Shown one piece after another: positions 1 through 9,816 of a stretch of DNA of 64,000 bases. The stretch is from Sporosarcina sp. PTS2304 (GTDB lineage Bacteria > Bacillota > Bacilli > Bacillales_A > Planococcaceae), in contig NZ_CP031230.1 of the NCBI RefSeq assembly GCF_003351785.1, positions 1,732,001 to 1,796,000 on the forward strand, given 5' to 3'. The position numbers and the translations under genes were made by a program. A model generated the notes under the pieces. The model did no database searches, was not told the origin of the DNA, and saw nothing but the letters and a program-made list of their open reading frames with translations. Within the stretch, counting starts at the first letter, position 1. Each line of letters starts with the position of its first letter.

Positions 1-1199
1 AAAATACGGTTAATTCGTGAGTCACGGTAAATTCTTTCTACTTCGTATTCTGCCATGAAGCCATATCCTCCATGGATTTGAACAGCTTCATCTGAAATAT
101 AATCTAATACTTCAGAACCTACTACTTTGTTGATAGAACATTCTATAGCGTATTCCGCGATGGAAGCTGCTACTTTTGCGCCGTCTTTTTGCTCTTCAGT
201 ACTCATAGCTGCATTGCGTTCTTCAAAATAACCGACCGTACGATAAATCAGACTCTCAGTTGCGTATAACATAGAAGCCATCGTACCGAATTTTTCTTTC
301 GTTAGATTGAATGAAGAAATCGGCGTATCGAACTGTTTACGTTGATTCGCATATTTGATAGCTAATTCCAGCGCTCGTTTGGATCCACCTACTGTTCCGA
401 CACCTAACTTGTAGCGACCGATATTCAAAATGTTAAATGCAATAATATGACCTCGGCCAATTTCACCTAACAAGTTTTCAACCGGTACTTCAGCATCTTC
501 TAAAATTAATGTGCGCGTAGATGATGATTTAATCCCCATTTTCTTCTCTTCAGGACCTACTGAAACTCCCGGGAAGTCACGCTCGACGATGAACGCTGTG
601 AACTTATCTCCATCCACTTTCGCATACACGACGAAGACATCCGCAAATGCTGAGTTCGTAATCCATTGCTTTTCACCGTTTAGTACATAATGTGTACCTT
701 TTTCATTCAGTTTCGCAGTTGTTTTCGCACCTAATGCATCTGAACCTGAACTTGGCTCTGTCAAAGCATAAGCTGAAATTTTCGCGCCACTTGCAGAGTT
801 TGGTAAATACTTCATCTTTTGCTCATGGTTTCCGAATAATACGATTGGTAATGTACCTATCCCGACGTGTGCACCGTGCGTAATAGAAAAGCCACCTGCT
901 ACAGACAATTTTTCTGCAATTAATGCGGATGAAATTTTATCTAGACCAAGTCCTTCATATTCTTCCGGAACATCAGCCGCCAGCAATCCCAGATCTCCAG
1001 CTTTCTTTAATAAAGTGACCGAGTGTTCAAATTCATGGTTCTCCAACTTTTCGATTAACGGTGTCACATCATTTTTAACGTACTCTTCCGTTGTTTTAGC
1101 GATCATTTTCTGCTCATCTGTAAAATCCTCTGGTGTAAATACGCGTGTCGCGTCAAGATCCTCTGTTAAAAATGCTCCACCTTTTACGAATTCTGTCAT
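1..1199 (-). CDS. fadE: Acyl-CoA dehydrogenase, 3' end outside window
   Basis: Flavin-dependent enzyme that makes the first double bond of fatty-acyl-CoA during beta-oxidation. Reading the minus strand from 1199 gives [20 protein letters not shown], then typical acyl-CoA dehydrogenase blocks such as [38 protein letters not shown] and, near the window edge, [20 protein letters not shown]. The gene runs out of the window at base 1, so the C-terminal part is missing. It is the last gene of the fadN-fadA-fadE operon, 57 bases after fadA. Two starts are possible: ATG at 1199 (GGAGGG 8 bases upstream) or ATG at 1226 (GGGGGA 7 bases upstream), adding nine residues. Identification is firm; the start is not. 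Confidence 0.93.
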   Translation of the reverse strand, partial: MTEFVKGGAFLTEDLDATRVFTPEDFTDEQKMIAKTTEEYVKNDVTPLIEKLENHEFEHSVTLLKKAGDLGLLAADVPEEYEGLGLDKISSALIAEKLSVAGGFSITHGAHVGIGTLPIVLFGNHEQKMKYLPNSASGAKISAYALTEPSSGSDALGAKTTAKLNEKGTHYVLNGEKQWITNSAFADVFVVYAKVDGDKFTAFIVERDFPGVSVGPEEKKMGIKSSSTRTLILEDAEVPVENLLGEIGRGHIIAFNILNIGRYKLGVGTVGGSKRALELAIKYANQRKQFDTPISSFNLTKEKFGTMASMLYATESLIYRTVGYFEERNAAMSTEEQKDGAKVAASIAEYAIECSINKVVGSEVLDYISDEAVQIHGGYGFMAEYEVERIYRDSRINRI

Positions 1200-1256
1200 A
1201 GTCTTTCCCTCCATAGCGTTAGTCATATCATTTCCCCCAGTTCCATATGTTTTTAT

Positions 1257-2432
1257 TTAGAGAACTTCAAATACCCCTGCTGCACCCATTCCGCCACCGA
1301 TGCACATCGTCACTACACCAAACTTTTTCCCTTGTCGTTTCAATTCATGAATTAATTTTAATGTCAAAACCGTTCCAGTCGCTCCGAGTGGATGACCTGT
1401 CGCAATCGCTCCACCGTTGACATTCACTTTGTCCATATCTAGTCCAAGTTCGCGAATAACGGCAAGTGATTGTGACGCGAATGCTTCATTGAGCTCCCAC
1501 AGATCAATATCTTCTAGCGATAAACCTGCTAGTTTCAATGCTTTAGGCACCGCTTCAATCGGCCCGATGCCCATGATTTCCGGAGGTACGCCGCCCACCG
1601 CAAATGAACGGAATTTTGCTAGCGGTTGTAAACCTCGTTGCGCAGCCACTTCTGAATCCATCACCAGCACTATTCCAGCGCCATCAGATGTTTGGGAGGC
1701 ATTTCCGGCAGTAACCGATCCTTTCGCCGCAAATGCTGGACGTAATTTTCCAAGCACTTCTGTCGTTGTGCCAGGACGTACCCCTTCATCCATTTCAAAT
1801 AATAACGTCTTTTCCTGGTATTTGCCTTGCTCATCGACGAAGCGTTTCGTCACTTCAACTGGTACAATTTCCTCTATAAACTTCTCTTCTTTAATTGCGG
1901 CTTCTGCGCGTTTATGCGATTCAACTGCGAACGCATCTTGGTCTTCCCGGGAAATTCCATACTTCTGCGCCACTTGTTCCGCTGTATGTCCCATTCCCAT
2001 GTAATATTCAGGTGCCTCTTCCGCTAGTTTGACATTCGGTCGAATCGTATTGCCCATCATCGGCACCATACTCATCGACTCCACACCACCGGCTAAAATC
2101 ACTTCGGCATGACCGAGCATAATTCGTTCAGCCGCATATGCGATGGACTGTAGACCGGATGAACAAAAACGGTTAATCGTCACAGCGGGTGTCGTATCAG
2201 GTAACCCCGCCAGTGCACCGATATTACGCGCTACGTTCATGCCCTGCTCAGCTTCCGGCATGGCACAACCAATGATTACATCATCAATCGGTCCATCATA
2301 ATTTCCTGCACGTTTCAATGTTTCCTTTATCGTTAATGCTCCCAGATCATCAGGACGCACCGTCGCTAATGAACCTCTTCCTGCTTTTCCAATCGGTGTT
2401 CGAGCACCGGCTACAATTACTGCTTCGCGCAT
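1257..2432 (-). CDS. fadA: Acetyl-CoA C-acyltransferase (3-ketoacyl-CoA thiolase)
   Basis: Thiolase of 391 residues that cleaves 3-ketoacyl-CoA with CoA to give acetyl-CoA and a shortened acyl-CoA, the last step of each beta-oxidation round. Visible family features are the nucleophilic cysteine in [10 protein letters not shown] (about residue 90), the GHPLGATG histidine block near residue 350, and the second cysteine in [13 protein letters not shown] at the C-terminus. Length is normal for the family. It lies 28 bases after fadN and 57 bases before fadE, all on the minus strand, so it is presumably co-transcribed and under the FadR operator ahead of fadN. Confidence 0.96.
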   Translation of the reverse strand: MREAVIVAGARTPIGKAGRGSLATVRPDDLGALTIKETLKRAGNYDGPIDDVIIGCAMPEAEQGMNVARNIGALAGLPDTTPAVTINRFCSSGLQSIAYAAERIMLGHAEVILAGGVESMSMVPMMGNTIRPNVKLAEEAPEYYMGMGHTAEQVAQKYGISREDQDAFAVESHKRAEAAIKEEKFIEEIVPVEVTKRFVDEQGKYQEKTLLFEMDEGVRPGTTTEVLGKLRPAFAAKGSVTAGNASQTSDGAGIVLVMDSEVAAQRGLQPLAKFRSFAVGGVPPEIMGIGPIEAVPKALKLAGLSLEDIDLWELNEAFASQSLAVIRELGLDMDKVNVNGGAIATGHPLGATGTVLTLKLIHELKRQGKKFGVVTMCIGGGMGAAGVFEVL

Positions 2433-2460
2433 GCTATTTCCTCCTTTATCATATCCTTCA

Positions 2461-4845
2461 TCAGTTGCGTAACGGTTTCCCCTTCACAAGCATATGTTGC
2501 ATACGCTGTTGTGATTTCGGCTCTGCTACTAGACTCAAAAATGCTTCGCGCTCGAGATCCAGCAAATACTGCTCATCGACTCGTGTGCCGTATGGAACTT
2601 TTCCGCCAGCTAGTACGTACGCTAGTTTCTTCGCGATTTTCACATCATGATCGCTGATGAATCCAGAAATATGCATACCTTCCGCAGCTAATAATAATGT
2701 CGCATAACCTGAATCTCCTGTTACCGGTACTTTCTCTCTCTTTGGTGATACATACCCCGCTTCATATAACGCAAGTGCCGCTTGTTTCGCATCGTAAATC
2801 TGATGGTCGGCATTCACGCTTACACCATCCGCAAAGTCGAGGAAGTTGTTTTCTCTCGCCTCATCAGCAGAAGTCGAAACTTTCGCCATTGCGATAGATT
2901 CAAATACTTTATTGGCAATATGCTGATAGTCGGTCGGTACACCGTTCGGCAAGCCTTTCAAATGTTTCTGATACAAGTTAACGTTTCCGCCACCACCTGG
3001 TATCAAGCCGACCCCTACTTCTACTAAGCCCATGTACGTCTCCATAGTTGCTTGAATATGAGCAGCCGGTAAGCATACTTCCGCTCCGCCGCCAAGCGTC
3101 ATTTGGAATGGAGCCGCTACGACTGGTTTGTTACTGTATTTAATCTTCATCATGGCATTTTGGAACGAACGAATAACAAAGTCTAGTTCAAAAATATTGT
3201 CATCTTGCGCTTCCATTAAAATCATTCCAAGGTTTGCACCGACGCAGAAGTTTTTCCCCTGGTTGCCGATGACGAGCCCTTTAAAATTCTTCTCTACTTC
3301 ATCGACGGCAAAGTTAATCATTTGAATAATATCCAGACCAATTGCATTGGATTGCGAGTGGAATTCAAGTAAAGCGACACCATCGCCCATGTCGATTAAA
3401 CTAGCACCCGAATTTTTCTTTATCACTCCATGTTTTTTCTTGTAGAGCTTCAAGTTAATCGCTTTTTCATTTACTTCAACTAATTTGTAATCAGAGCCGT
3501 CAAAGTAATAGACATCTCCTTCTTCTTCTTTATAGAAAGTTTCAAAGCCGTGATCTAGTAATGATTTCACGAATGCAGGAATTTCTTTGCCTTCTGCTTT
3601 CAATAGCTCAACAGACTTTTTCACACCGATGGCATCCCAAATTTCGAATGGTCCTTGCGTCCAGCCGAAGCCCCATTTCATCGCATTATCGATTGCTACA
3701 ATATCGTCTGCAATTTCTCCATGAAGTTCTGCGGCATACAACATAGTGGGAGTCAGTGTACTCCATAAAATCTCACCTGCGCGGTCTTTGGCATACAGCA
3801 ATGTTTTCACTTTATTCGCAAGTCCTTTTTGTTGTTTCGCCATCTCGATTGAAGGCGCTTTCATTTTCTCAGTAGGAATATATTCTAATGTGTTCATATC
3901 TAGTTGAAGAATATCTTTCCCTTGTTTTACGTAGAAACCTTGTTTTGCTTTCGCACCAATCCAACCGTTATCAATCATCATCTTGACGACTTCTGGAAGT
4001 TCAAATGTTTTTTGTTCATCACCGATCGTTTGATCATATACATTTTTAGCAACATGCATATACGTATCGAGCCCTACCACATCTAGTGTACGGAATGTCG
4101 CAGACGTCGGACGACCGATCAGTGTTCCTGTGACCGAGTCAATTTCGCCAATAGTATAGCCGCGTGCTAGCATCTCATGCAATGTCACTTGCAAACCATA
4201 TGTACCTATACGGTTCGCGATAAAGTTCGGTGTATCTTTTGCAATAACGACTCCCTTGCCTAAACGGTCTTCACCAAATGTAGTCATAAATTCTACAACT
4301 TCAGGAGCGGTAGACATAGTTGGTATAATCTCCAGTAGTTTTAAGTATCTTGGAGGATTGAAGAAATGCGTTCCTAGGAAGTGCTTTTGGAAATCTTCTG
4401 AACGCCCTTCAGCCATCGCCTCTATACTAATACCAGATGTATTGGATGAAATGATCGTTCCCGGCTTGCGGACAGTTTCTATTTTTTCATATAAGCTCTT
4501 TTTAATATCTAAGTTTTCAACGACAACCTCAATGATCCAATCAACATCTTTTAATTGATCTAAGTGGTCCTCAAAATTTCCTGGTGTAAGTAACGAAAGA
4601 TTTCTCTTTGTTGTTAGAGGTGCTGGTTTTTGCTTCAGCAATTTTTCTAATGCAGTAGCTGCAAACTTGTTGCGGAATTTTGGATCTTCGTAAGTAAGTC
4701 CCTTTGCTTCATCATCTGCACCTAATTTCGGTGGTACAATATCCAGTAAAAGAACAGGTATGCCAATATTGGCTAAGTGCGCTGCAATACCAGAACCCAT
4801 TACGCCCGATCCTAAAACTGCCGCTTTTCTAATTTGATAAGTCAC
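2461..4845 (-). CDS. fadN: 3-hydroxyacyl-CoA dehydrogenase / enoyl-CoA hydratase (FadN)
   Basis: Bifunctional beta-oxidation enzyme, 794 residues from a GTG start. The N-terminus carries the NAD-binding Rossmann motif [18 protein letters not shown]. The middle has the dehydrogenase signature [17 protein letters not shown]. The C-terminal third is an enoyl-CoA hydratase/isomerase domain ([28 protein letters not shown]). The start was set at GTG 4845 because AAGGGAGGA lies correctly upstream. A longer reading from ATG 4881 would begin inside the FadR operator at 4867-4884 and is unlikely. First gene of the fad operon, equivalent to the Bacillus subtilis fadNAE arrangement. Confidence 0.95.
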   Translation of the reverse strand: MTYQIRKAAVLGSGVMGSGIAAHLANIGIPVLLLDIVPPKLGADDEAKGLTYEDPKFRNKFAATALEKLLKQKPAPLTTKRNLSLLTPGNFEDHLDQLKDVDWIIEVVVENLDIKKSLYEKIETVRKPGTIISSNTSGISIEAMAEGRSEDFQKHFLGTHFFNPPRYLKLLEIIPTMSTAPEVVEFMTTFGEDRLGKGVVIAKDTPNFIANRIGTYGLQVTLHEMLARGYTIGEIDSVTGTLIGRPTSATFRTLDVVGLDTYMHVAKNVYDQTIGDEQKTFELPEVVKMMIDNGWIGAKAKQGFYVKQGKDILQLDMNTLEYIPTEKMKAPSIEMAKQQKGLANKVKTLLYAKDRAGEILWSTLTPTMLYAAELHGEIADDIVAIDNAMKWGFGWTQGPFEIWDAIGVKKSVELLKAEGKEIPAFVKSLLDHGFETFYKEEEGDVYYFDGSDYKLVEVNEKAINLKLYKKKHGVIKKNSGASLIDMGDGVALLEFHSQSNAIGLDIIQMINFAVDEVEKNFKGLVIGNQGKNFCVGANLGMILMEAQDDNIFELDFVIRSFQNAMMKIKYSNKPVVAAPFQMTLGGGAEVCLPAAHIQATMETYMGLVEVGVGLIPGGGGNVNLYQKHLKGLPNGVPTDYQHIANKVFESIAMAKVSTSADEARENNFLDFADGVSVNADHQIYDAKQAALALYEAGYVSPKREKVPVTGDSGYATLLLAAEGMHISGFISDHDVKIAKKLAYVLAGGKVPYGTRVDEQYLLDLEREAFLSLVAEPKSQQRMQHMLVKGKPLRN

Positions 4846-4866
4846 GTGCAATCCTCCCTTGATCTT

Positions 4867-4884
4867 TGAATGAACACTCATTCA
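4867..4884 (-). promoter_or_regulatory. FadR-type operator ahead of fadN
   Basis: TGAATGAACACTCATTCA is an inverted repeat (TGAATGA, 4-base centre, TCATTCA). It matches the consensus I know for FadR (YsiA) of B. subtilis, a repressor released by long-chain acyl-CoA. It lies between the predicted promoter and the fadN start, a usual place for such operators. Function is inferred from the motif and its position. Confidence 0.85.
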
Positions 4885-4923
4885 TTTATTGCGTAAAAAA
4901 AATACGCATTGCTTATATTGCTT

Positions 4924-4952
4924 AGTATAAGACAGATGAAACTATTTTGCAA
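4924..4952 (-). promoter_or_regulatory. Sigma-A-like promoter for the fad operon
   Basis: On the minus strand TTGCAA, a 17-base spacer and TATACT. Transcription would begin near 4917, so the FadR operator sits about 33 bases downstream of the start point, suiting a roadblock type of repression. Confidence 0.65.
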
Positions 4953-5058
4953 TATTAAATTGTCATTTTGTCAGACTTTTAAAAAAGCATTCAAAAGCAA
5001 TAAAATACACAACATCTTAGAAACATTGTACACTATTTAGTGAATGGAGGCGATGTAA

Positions 5059-5379
5059 ATGAAAGAAATCAAAACGGCAGAAGAATTTAACGAAATCATT
5101 GCAAGCGATCAGCCCGTACTAGTGAAATTTGAAGCTGACTGGTGCCCGGACTGTAAACGTATGGATATGTTCATCGATCCAATCGTAGAAACATACGATA
5201 CTTACACATGGTATGAAGCGGATCGTGATGTTATTCCAGAAATTGCAGAAAAATATGATGTAATGGGTATTCCAAGTTTGCTAGTGTTCAAAAACGGCGA
5301 GAAACACGCCCATTTGCACAGTGCAAACGCAAAATCTCCTGCACAAGTTACCGAGTTTCTTGATGGAGTCAAGATTTAA
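5059..5379 (+). CDS. Thioredoxin family protein
   Basis: Small cytoplasmic thioredoxin-fold protein of 106 residues. It has the redox motif WCPDC (about residues 28-32) in FEADWCPDCKRMDMF and the cis-proline loop as MGIPSLLVFKNGE. It resembles the YtpP/YdbP group of short thioredoxin-like proteins rather than TrxA, whose motif is WCGPC. AATGGAGGCGATGTAA precedes the ATG. It is transcribed divergently from the fad operon and ends at a strong terminator, so it is probably monocistronic. Its redox partner cannot be told from the sequence. Confidence 0.9.
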   Translation: MKEIKTAEEFNEIIASDQPVLVKFEADWCPDCKRMDMFIDPIVETYDTYTWYEADRDVIPEIAEKYDVMGIPSLLVFKNGEKHAHLHSANAKSPAQVTEFLDGVKI

Positions 5380-5392
5380 AACAATACTAAAT

Positions 5393-5420
5393 CAGCGCTG
5401 ACATCTGTCGGCGCTGTTTT
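5393..5420 (+). terminator. Rho-independent terminator
   Basis: CAGCGCTGAC, loop ATCT, GTCGGCGCTG form a 10-bp stem (one G-U pair) followed by TTTT, 13 bases after the thioredoxin gene. Confidence 0.9.
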
Positions 5421-5442
5421 ACTCTCAAGGGAGTGCTAGCTT

Positions 5443-5967
5443 ATGGCGAAATATATTAGTGTTCAAGGCAAGTCTCAATACGATCAAGACATCAATCCTG
5501 CGTATCAACCTTCCGCCTGTGGACCTGTTACCGCATTCGTACTTTTACAATATTTATTACCTGATCGCCTTGCTCCTGATGTAAACACACTCTATCGTCA
5601 GTTAGGAGGTACAAAAATCGGATTATCCGCACGGCGATTCGTCCGGAGATTGTCCAACTTGTTAGGCTCTGACTACCATATTCAAGTGAGCAATGTAGAA
5701 GACGCACTGCACCAAATCGATGAAAACCGTCCAGTCGCATTAAAATTCGATAAATGGTTTACATTCAAATGGCGCGGCCAGTTTTCATTTGACTATCATT
5801 GGGTCGTATTGGTTGGCTATGATTATGTAGAGGGAGCTTTATATTTACTAGTTCACGATAATGGCAGCCGTAATTGTGAAAGCACGATTCGTTCGATCCC
5901 ATATGAGCCGAATAAAGACATTCTCACCTTCGTAACGATCGAACCATTAAAAAGGAAAAGCGGCTAA
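5443..5967 (+). CDS. C39-like (papain-fold) cysteine peptidase family protein
   Basis: Protein of 174 residues. It has a papain-like arrangement: a cysteine at residue 26 in QPSACGPVTAF, a histidine in DYHWVVLVGYDYV (about residue 125) and an acidic/Asn turn LVHDNGSRN soon after. This matches the peptidase C39-like family (C39_2). No signal peptide, ABC or other domain is visible, so it is probably a stand-alone intracellular protein of unknown substrate. The start has CAAGGGAG upstream. Its last 21 bases overlap the convergent exonuclease gene, so no terminator separates the two. Confidence 0.8.
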   Translation: MAKYISVQGKSQYDQDINPAYQPSACGPVTAFVLLQYLLPDRLAPDVNTLYRQLGGTKIGLSARRFVRRLSNLLGSDYHIQVSNVEDALHQIDENRPVALKFDKWFTFKWRGQFSFDYHWVVLVGYDYVEGALYLLVHDNGSRNCESTIRSIPYEPNKDILTFVTIEPLKRKSG

Positions 5968-6834
5968 ACCTTGCTTAGCAATAAGAGAATACCCCTGCTG
6001 TTCCATCAGCTGCGCACGCGCCTGAGTAAATTCGGGAATGAGCAACTGATCAAGTGGATCGTCTAGCGTAATCTCACAATGAATGGTCGCTAATTCCTTT
6101 GAAATCATTAATAATTCCTCGTCCGTGGCAAGCTTCTTTTGAATTCCCGCTGTTAATTTTTCCTTCGCTGCCAGTACACCGTCTACCGAGCCATACTGTT
6201 GAATAAGCTTCAAAGCCGTCTTCGGTCCAATTCCTTTGACGCCTGGATAGCCATCACTCGCATCACCAGTAAATGCCTTCAGGTCAATGAACTGAGCTGG
6301 TGTAATTCCGTACTCTTCTATAAAACGCAATTCATTATATTCGTCATACTGAGTAAAGCCCTTCTTCGTCAAAGCGATCAATACGTTGGGCTTCAATAAC
6401 TGCAATAAATCCTTATCCCCCGAAACAATCGTCAATTTCGCTTCGTCTTTCCACGTCTCTACTAGCGAGCCAATTACATCATCCGCCTCCATATTTGGAA
6501 TCCCATAACTTTTCCATCCTAACATTTCAGATACTTCTCTTGCCATGTCGAACTGTGGAACTAATTCGGGTGCTGGTGCCGGACGATGTGCTTTATAGTC
6601 CGAAAATAATTCATTTCGAAATGTTTTAGCTCCCATATCCCAGCAAACTGCTAAGTGTGTCGGTTGGAAAATCGATATCGCACTCATTGTATGTCTGGCA
6701 AACCCTTGAACACCATTCGTCGGTACATCAAACGCATTCCGGAAAAACTGCCCACTATGAGCCGTTGCAAAAAATGAACGGAACAGCAATGCCATTCCAT
6801 CTACTATTAAAATATGTGGTTTATTTTCATCCAT
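5947..6834 (-). CDS. 5'-3' exonuclease (PolA N-domain-like, YpcP/ExoIX type)
   Basis: Flap-type nuclease of 295 residues equivalent to the N-terminal domain of DNA polymerase I but without the polymerase. Metal-binding acidic motifs are visible in ILIVDGMALLFRSFF (residues 9-23), NMEADDVIGSLV and VSGDKDLLQLL. The helix-3-turn-helix DNA-binding motif is GYPGVKGIGPKTALKLIQQYG. It would act in Okazaki fragment and repair processing. The 3' end overlaps the convergent C39-like gene by 21 bases. Confidence 0.92.
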   Translation of the reverse strand: MDENKPHILIVDGMALLFRSFFATAHSGQFFRNAFDVPTNGVQGFARHTMSAISIFQPTHLAVCWDMGAKTFRNELFSDYKAHRPAPAPELVPQFDMAREVSEMLGWKSYGIPNMEADDVIGSLVETWKDEAKLTIVSGDKDLLQLLKPNVLIALTKKGFTQYDEYNELRFIEEYGITPAQFIDLKAFTGDASDGYPGVKGIGPKTALKLIQQYGSVDGVLAAKEKLTAGIQKKLATDEELLMISKELATIHCEITLDDPLDQLLIPEFTQARAQLMEQQGYSLIAKQGLAAFPF

Positions 6835-6948
6835 CTGTATCCACTTCCTTTCCTTTAGTTTATCACACTGAACAGACGAATGAAGGGAAAGTCAAATTTA
6901 CAATGAGTTGCATATGATAACAAGAGGTAGAAAAGAAGGAGTGATGAA

Positions 6949-7422
6949 TTGAATCAACATGGTGGAAATTTCGGTAATCAACAACAAGGACAACAGCAAT
7001 GGTTCGGAGGCTTTCCCGGGGGCATGGGATGGCATCAACCATCTCCTTGGCATCCTGGGTTTCCAGGATCCCAGTGGTTTCCTGGTATGGGCGGTTCGCA
7101 GTGGTTTCCAGGACAGTCTGGGTCACCAAATCAGCCAGGGCGTCCTGGACAAGGTGGGCAAGCAATGGCTCCTACTTCGCCACCACCCAGCCAAACACCC
7201 AGCTATCCAGAATTTCAAACGTTTGCAGTAGATCCTGGTGCGATTTCAGGCTGCTTGTTTCGATTTACGTATGTATGGACTTCAAGATCGAGAGGATTTT
7301 GGTTCTATCCAACATTTGTCGGCAGGACATCTGTAGCAGGCTTTCAGTGGAATTCACGTCGGTATAGGTGGGAGTATTTAGGGATTGATTTACAACGCAT
7401 TGATGCGTTCCGATGCTTTTAA
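6949..7422 (+). CDS. Pro/Gly/Gln-rich protein with conserved C-terminal domain (copy 1)
   Basis: Unrecognised protein of 157 residues from a TTG start preceded by AAGAAGGAG. The first ~85 residues are low-complexity Gly, Gln, Trp, Phe and Pro (QWFPGMGGSQWFPGQSGSPN). The last ~70 form a compact aromatic-rich domain (CLFRFTYVWTSRSRGFWFYP, then FVGRTSVAGFQW). The same domain closes the next gene, so the pair is a tandem duplication. No signal peptide. CATATGATA at 6911-6919 resembles a sporulation sigma-E/K -10 element and would suit a spore-surface role, but no convincing -35 is seen; this is only a guess. Confidence 0.75.
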   Translation: MNQHGGNFGNQQQGQQQWFGGFPGGMGWHQPSPWHPGFPGSQWFPGMGGSQWFPGQSGSPNQPGRPGQGGQAMAPTSPPPSQTPSYPEFQTFAVDPGAISGCLFRFTYVWTSRSRGFWFYPTFVGRTSVAGFQWNSRRYRWEYLGIDLQRIDAFRCF

Positions 7423-7500
7423 CTGGATATAGCAGAAAAAGATAAATTTTCCGCACACGATTTTACAAATACGTTATGGATAACGAAAAGGAGTGGTATT

Positions 7501-8106
7501 TTGAGTCAACAAGAAGAAGGTATGTGGTATCCACAATTACCTGAAGGCTATCCCGGACACCAGTATGAAGTGTACCAACAAAACCGTCCATCATCCCCGG
7601 CACAACAAGGGTGGCCGGGCGCAGGATATCATGGTCAACCAAGTCAACAACCTGCGCAACCAAGTTGGCCCTGGCAGTATCCCGGATACCCTAGTCAACC
7701 ATCCTATCCAGGCTATCCGGGACAAACCGGGTATCCAAGCGGTTCACCCGGCTACCCATCTTATCCAATGACGCCCGTATACCCAGGATATCACGAGCCT
7801 CATGGACATCACGGGCATTCTGGGAGTCCAGCAGGTTCTGCTCAACAAGGACCGCCTACATCCGCACCTCCCAATCAAACACCCAGTTATCCAGAAACCA
7901 ATTTACGTGCAGTAGATCCAGGTGGTATTGCAGGATGCCTTTATCGGTATACGTACATTTGGACTTCCAGGCATAAAGGATTTTGGTATTATCCAACATT
8001 TGTAGGCAGAACGTCTATTGCAGGCTATCGCTGGGATCCGAGACATTATCGTTGGGAATATTATGGTTTAGATTTGAAATATGTGGATTCGTTTACATGT
8101 ACATGA
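7501..8106 (+). CDS. Pro/Gly/Tyr-rich protein with conserved C-terminal domain (copy 2)
   Basis: Paralogue of the preceding gene, 201 residues from a TTG start with AAAAGGAG upstream. The N-terminal ~125 residues are Pro, Gly, Tyr, Ser and Gln rich (SQPSYPGYPGQTGYPSGS) with a His-rich patch GYHEPHGHHGHSG. The C-terminal domain is clearly homologous to copy 1: CLYRYTYIWTSRHKGFWYYP, FVGRTSIAGYRW. The variable N-terminus with a constant C-terminus suggests a structural or surface-coat component. I do not know the family's function. It ends at the bidirectional terminator shared with the alkylation-repair gene. Confidence 0.75.
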   Translation: MSQQEEGMWYPQLPEGYPGHQYEVYQQNRPSSPAQQGWPGAGYHGQPSQQPAQPSWPWQYPGYPSQPSYPGYPGQTGYPSGSPGYPSYPMTPVYPGYHEPHGHHGHSGSPAGSAQQGPPTSAPPNQTPSYPETNLRAVDPGGIAGCLYRYTYIWTSRHKGFWYYPTFVGRTSIAGYRWDPRHYRWEYYGLDLKYVDSFTCT

Positions 8107-8109
8107 AAA

Positions 8110-8136
8110 AACTTGGCGTCACTCGCCAAGTTTTTT
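8110..8136 (+). terminator. Bidirectional terminator
   Basis: AACTTGGCG, loop TCACT, CGCCAAGTT is a perfect 9-bp stem followed by T-rich DNA. It lies between convergent genes. Confidence 0.88.
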
Positions 8137-8818
8137 ATTTTTTCATCTGGCGTATAACACGCTTCACTTCTGGATCTACACGCAATGATTCTGTAATTTT
8201 TTGCAATGCTTTATTGTACGTAAACTTGTCGAGCGAGTCATTTTCTTCTAAATAGCCCATCGTCACTTCGGGAAATTTTATAAAGCAAATCGATATGGCC
8301 CACGCCACTGCCATTTTCACATAATACCCTTCATGCTTCACGCTATTGAGCAAAGCGAGTACGCTGCAAATTGTTTCTGATTCAATATAATAATCTAACA
8401 GCATGACGATTCCAAAACGAAGTTCATATTCTTTATCTGAAAGTAAATAGGTTTGTAAAAATTCCCACATACGTTCTTTGTGTTGCTTTGTCATTTTTAA
8501 ACTGACACAAAAGCTATCACAAATCGACCAGTTGTCAATTTTCGGAATAAATAATTGTACATAATGCAGAATTTCTTCTATATCTGCCTTCACATAGCCA
8601 ATGACTAAACCTTGTAACATAACTTCTTCAAACGACTCGTCACTTGCTGTTTTTAAATAGGTTCTCCAATCTCCCTTTGCGACTTCTTTCGCTAATTTTC
8701 TCAATGCCGGCATACGGACACCTAACACGTTATCGTTAGTAGGTATAAGCGCAGAAGCAAATTTTTGATAGTCTTCATCAATTAATTCATGAATTCTTAT
8801 TTTTATTTCATTGTGCAT
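8135..8818 (-). CDS. DNA alkylation repair protein (AlkD family)
   Basis: HEAT-repeat DNA glycosylase family member, 227 residues. AlkD-type enzymes remove bulky or cationic N3/N7 alkylpurines. Characteristic segments are GVRMPALRKLAKE near the N-terminus, DNWSICDSFC (the DNW/D region that contacts the lesion), YYVKMAVAWAISICFIKFP and LDKFTYNKALQKITES. ATG 8818 was preferred to ATG 8827 because AAGGA lies 8 bases before it, while the upstream ATG abuts that same ribosome site. Single gene with a terminator at its 3' side. Confidence 0.88.
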   Translation of the reverse strand: MHNEIKIRIHELIDEDYQKFASALIPTNDNVLGVRMPALRKLAKEVAKGDWRTYLKTASDESFEEVMLQGLVIGYVKADIEEILHYVQLFIPKIDNWSICDSFCVSLKMTKQHKERMWEFLQTYLLSDKEYELRFGIVMLLDYYIESETICSVLALLNSVKHEGYYVKMAVAWAISICFIKFPEVTMGYLEENDSLDKFTYNKALQKITESLRVDPEVKRVIRQMKK

Positions 8819-9158
8819 GGAATTCATCCTTTTTAAAATGACAACTTATTATCTCTACATTTAGCACTAAATTATCGAGCTATTTTCTACCGCTATACTA
8901 GAAGAAAGACAAGTTTGTTGATTCACTATATTATGTATATTTTTCTCGTTCATTTAGTTTAAAACGATTTTGACTATGGCAATTGGATGGAGTAAGGCTG
9001 ACTTAAAGTGTCTTGCGGCTTGCGATTCCAGACGATACGCTTTCCGGTTCTGCAGGGAGAATCCTAAAGCTTACATAACCTCTATAACTACTTGTCAAAA
9101 GCACCTCATTTCCAAATGGCAATTCCTTTCTTTGGTTAATCAACAGGCTTTGAAGAAA
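8819..9158. other. Intergenic stretch without a convincing gene
   Basis: About 340 bases of AT-rich DNA. The segment near 9005-9070 (cttgcggcttgcgattcc, then acgctttccg) is more GC-rich than its surroundings and reminds me of short interspersed non-coding elements in Planococcaceae genomes; I could not confirm that. A plus-strand open frame at 8970-9182 has no ribosome site and no protein-like composition. Confidence 0.4.
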
Positions 9159-9194
9159 GACATTCATTCACATAAATTTTAGTGAACGAATGTC
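9159..9194 (-). terminator. Hairpin after the SCO gene
   Basis: GACATTCATTCAC and GTGAACGAATGTC pair over 13 positions with one mismatch. On the minus strand CTTTCTTC follows, a weak T-rich tail, so termination is likely but not certain. Confidence 0.6.
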
Positions 9195-9209
9195 TTCCTT
9201 ACGTTTTAC

Positions 9210-9779
9210 TTACCTCAACACCACTTTTACATCTTCTACGAGTAACTGATTTTCAGGCTCACTCATCCCATTATACTTTTTAACAATCTCCCCTTTAGGA
9301 TTGATTAAATAAAAGTAGTAACTGTGCGAGCGTTGATCGAGCGCGCCTTTTTCCAATACGGCATGAAATGTATTTACTGATAAATCTTGAATCGTTGCGA
9401 AATCATAGCCTGTCAAAAAGCTGAATATCTGTAAATCCGCTCCGTACTCTTGTGCATACGTAGTTAGTACTTCAGGTGTATCATTCTCGGGATCTATGCC
9501 AAACGAGACAATTCGAGGCGTGATTCCCGATTGTTTCAATTCATCTGAGATCGCAATCATATTAGTAGTCGTTCTCGGGCAAACAGTGGTGCAGTGTGTA
9601 TACGAAAAGAAAGCAAGCCACCATTCCCCTTTTAAATCACTCAAACTAAGCGACTCGTTATCTTGCGTTGTGAACTCAAAGTCCGGAATCGTTTCAGACA
9701 TATTCGTCTCAATCGATTGTCCGCAGCCGCTTATCATCAGCATCATTACAACGAAAAGGATCGCTACTCTGCCATTCAT
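9210..9779 (-). CDS. SCO1/SenC-family copper/thiol lipoprotein
   Basis: Membrane-anchored thioredoxin-fold protein of 189 residues, needed in relatives for assembly of the copper centre of cytochrome c oxidase. The N-terminus is a lipoprotein signal ending in the lipobox ISGC. The copper-binding CxxxC motif is in HCTTVCPRTT and the third ligand histidine in RSHSYYFYLINPKGE. Start taken at ATG 9779; GTG 9785 is an alternative. It follows the GMC dehydrogenase gene by 37 bases on the same strand, so it may be part of that respiratory operon. Confidence 0.9.
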   Translation of the reverse strand: MNGRVAILFVVMMLMISGCGQSIETNMSETIPDFEFTTQDNESLSLSDLKGEWWLAFFSYTHCTTVCPRTTTNMIAISDELKQSGITPRIVSFGIDPENDTPEVLTTYAQEYGADLQIFSFLTGYDFATIQDLSVNTFHAVLEKGALDQRSHSYYFYLINPKGEIVKKYNGMSEPENQLLVEDVKVVLR

Positions 9780-9816
9780 AGACACACATCCTCGCTGTAA
9801 GTATTAGGAAAGTAGC

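Noticed and set aside
4846..4881. N-terminal extension of FadN starting at ATG 4881
   Set aside because: That ATG is inside the FadR palindrome and has no ribosome site, while GTG 4845 has AAGGGAGGA correctly placed.
8970..9182. Plus-strand 70-residue frame
   Set aside because: No ribosome site and no protein-like composition; it overlaps the hairpin after the SCO gene.
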